From: Planctomycetota bacterium
Lineage (GTDB): Bacteria > Planctomycetota > B129-G9
DNA length: 6,013 nt
Direction: 5' to 3'
Assembly: GCA_003644325.1 (NCBI GenBank)
Contig: QNCA01000098.1
Coordinates: forward strand, 1 to 6,013
In this document: in pieces, positions 5,149-6,013 of the stretch
Layout: every line of letters starts with the position of its first letter
Position numbering within the stretch: the first letter of the stretch is position 1
Made by a program: the position numbers and the translations under genes
The notes under the pieces: generated by a model
What the model was told of the DNA's origin: nothing
The model's input: only the letters and a program-made list of their open reading frames with translations
Databases searched by the model: none

Positions 5149-5958
5149 ATGCCTGTTCTCAGCGAACTACTTATCGCCCTACCGGTTGTTTTCCTTATCG
5201 CCGTGTTGATGACGATGGCCGGGCGCGGTGGAGGAAACTTCTATGTTTTGGTACTGGTCGTGGTTCTCGGCTCGATGCACCAGGCCGCTGCGACGGGTCA
5301 GTTCATCATGTTTGCCACGGCTATCGGCGGGGTGCTGATTTTCCGGAAACACAAGGCTATCGCGTGGCCCATGGCGCTCATGATTGGTTTGACCACCAGT
5401 CTGATGGCCCTCGTCGGCGGTCTGATTGCCGCCAAATTCGCCGGCATCACGCTGAAATACGTATTTTCCGGCATGCTGGCCATTGCCGGGGGACTCATGC
5501 TACTTCCGGTAAGGGAGAGAGCGGTCGATGTAAAAAGGCGCTTCGGATACCTGATAATGAAGGCCGGAGATACGAAGTATTCGATTAACCTCTATGTCGC
5601 GCTGCCTGTCATGCTGGCGACCGGCTTTGCGGCGGGGATGGTCGGGGTGTCGGGCGGCTCGTTCCTTGTGCCGCTGATGGTTCTCGCCTGCGGCCTGCCG
5701 ATGCGGCTTGCCGTGGGCACCGCGTCGACCATGGTTGCAGCAACGGCGCTGATGGGTTTCGTCGGACATGCGATTAACGGGGAGTTCGCCCCCGAATTCG
5801 GCCTCCCGTTAGCCGTGGCGGCTATCCTCGGCGGAATGGTCGGCGGAAAATTCGCCGTCAAGACCAGGCCCGCGATTCTGAAGAAAATCTTTGCCTTCAC
5901 AACACTGGCCGCAGCCGGCTTCATGCTGGTGAACGCTCTCGTATCAACTCATAGCTGA
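5149..5958 (+). CDS. TauE/SafE-family anion (sulfite/sulfonate-type) exporter
   Basis: This 269-residue membrane protein belongs to the TauE/SafE family, whose members move sulfite, sulfoacetate, sulfonates or related organic anions across the inner membrane. It shows the two-fold repeat of the family: GRGGGNFYVLVLVVVLG (25-41) in the first half and GVSGGSFLVPLMVLACGLP (166-184) with AVGTASTMVAATALMGFVGH (188-207) in the second. A charged loop of about 28 residues (122-149) separates the halves, and a third glycine-rich segment, AAILGGMVGGKFA (224-236), lies near the end. ATG 5149 follows AGGAGAGGG with normal spacing, 37 bases after the thioredoxin-like gene, so it is the last gene of the operon. 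The context points to export of a sulfur- or metalloid-containing anion. The stop codon coincides with the start of a dispersed repeat. Confidence 0.9.
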   Translation: MPVLSELLIALPVVFLIAVLMTMAGRGGGNFYVLVLVVVLGSMHQAAATGQFIMFATAIGGVLIFRKHKAIAWPMALMIGLTTSLMALVGGLIAAKFAGITLKYVFSGMLAIAGGLMLLPVRERAVDVKRRFGYLIMKAGDTKYSINLYVALPVMLATGFAAGMVGVSGGSFLVPLMVLACGLPMRLAVGTASTMVAATALMGFVGHAINGEFAPEFGLPLAVAAILGGMVGGKFAVKTRPAILKKIFAFTTLAAAGFMLVNALVSTHS

Positions 5959-6013
5959 CTGACTTTTCCCGGGCAATGCCGGGTGTTTGGGTATCCTTAC
6001 GGTGACAGTCACC
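5956..6013 (+). repeat. Dispersed palindromic repeat, copy after the TauE gene
   Basis: It starts at the stop codon with TGACTGACTTTT, identical to the minus-strand copy at 154-143, and continues with matched positions through GGGTG and TTG to 5989. It ends with CCTTACGGTGACAGTCACC (5995-6013), the reverse complement of 78-96 with one mismatch. The last 13 bases are a perfect palindrome around a central A (GGTGAC-A-GTCACC). The window ends exactly at the end of this palindrome, so the rest of the element is not visible. Confidence 0.75.
5968..5983 (+). terminator. Possible weak terminator hairpin after the TauE gene
   Basis: CCCGG (5968-5972) pairs with CCGGG (5979-5983), nine bases after the stop codon, with a six-base loop that can tighten by one C-G pair and a bulge. 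Only a short T-run (TGTTT) follows, and the stronger TTTT precedes the stem, so efficiency is doubtful. The equivalent bases in the fmdB-side copy do not form this stem. Confidence 0.4.

Overview
The window carries two divergent gene groups that fire away from a 181-base regulatory gap at about 3149-3329. The sequence is fairly GC-rich, densely coded, and has bacterial-type ribosome binding sites and sigma70-like promoters. Nothing in it fixes the phylum. The unlinked grpE/dnaJ/fmdB grouping, the redox and metalloid-type transporter operon and the dispersed palindromic repeats suggest an environmental, probably uncultured and perhaps anaerobic bacterium. A planctomycete-like or deltaproteobacterial-like lineage is possible, but this is a low-confidence guess.

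Left half, minus strand (3148 down to 152): a TlyA/FtsJ-like rRNA methyltransferase that lacks the usual N-terminal S4 domain, then the chaperone genes dnaJ and grpE, then a small FmdB-type zinc-ribbon protein. All four point the same way, with gaps of 110, 88 and 18 bases, and probably share one promoter at 3151-3179. GrpE has an extra acidic N-terminal arm built from three 30-residue tandem repeats (90 bp each in DNA). DnaJ and GrpE are the co-chaperones of DnaK; dnaK itself is not in the window.

Right half, plus strand (3330 to 5958): a tight four-gene operon made of an ArsR-family repressor, an ArsP/UPF0718-type permease (start codon overlaps the arsR stop as ATGA), a 77-residue CxxC thioredoxin-like protein and a TauE/SafE-type exporter. 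An AT-rich palindrome overlaps the promoter ahead of arsR and looks like its operator. The repressor has a C-terminal cluster of cysteines, the permease has a membrane-region Cys-Ser-Cys, and the third protein is a dithiol. The operon is therefore best read as an inducible export or detoxification system for a thiol-reactive compound (arsenical, other soft metal(loid), or reactive sulfur species). The substrate cannot be read from the sequence.

Both outer edges carry a short repeat that is not protein coding. One copy lies on the minus strand (154 to 78) directly after fmdB, and a second on the plus strand (5956 to 6013) directly after the TauE gene. Each starts at the stop codon of its gene with TGACTGACTTTT and ends in the same 19-base near-palindrome (18/19). 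A degenerate third half-copy at 1-30 faces the first, so positions 1-153 look like a miniature inverted-repeat element placed between convergent genes. This repeat family is the least explained part of the window.
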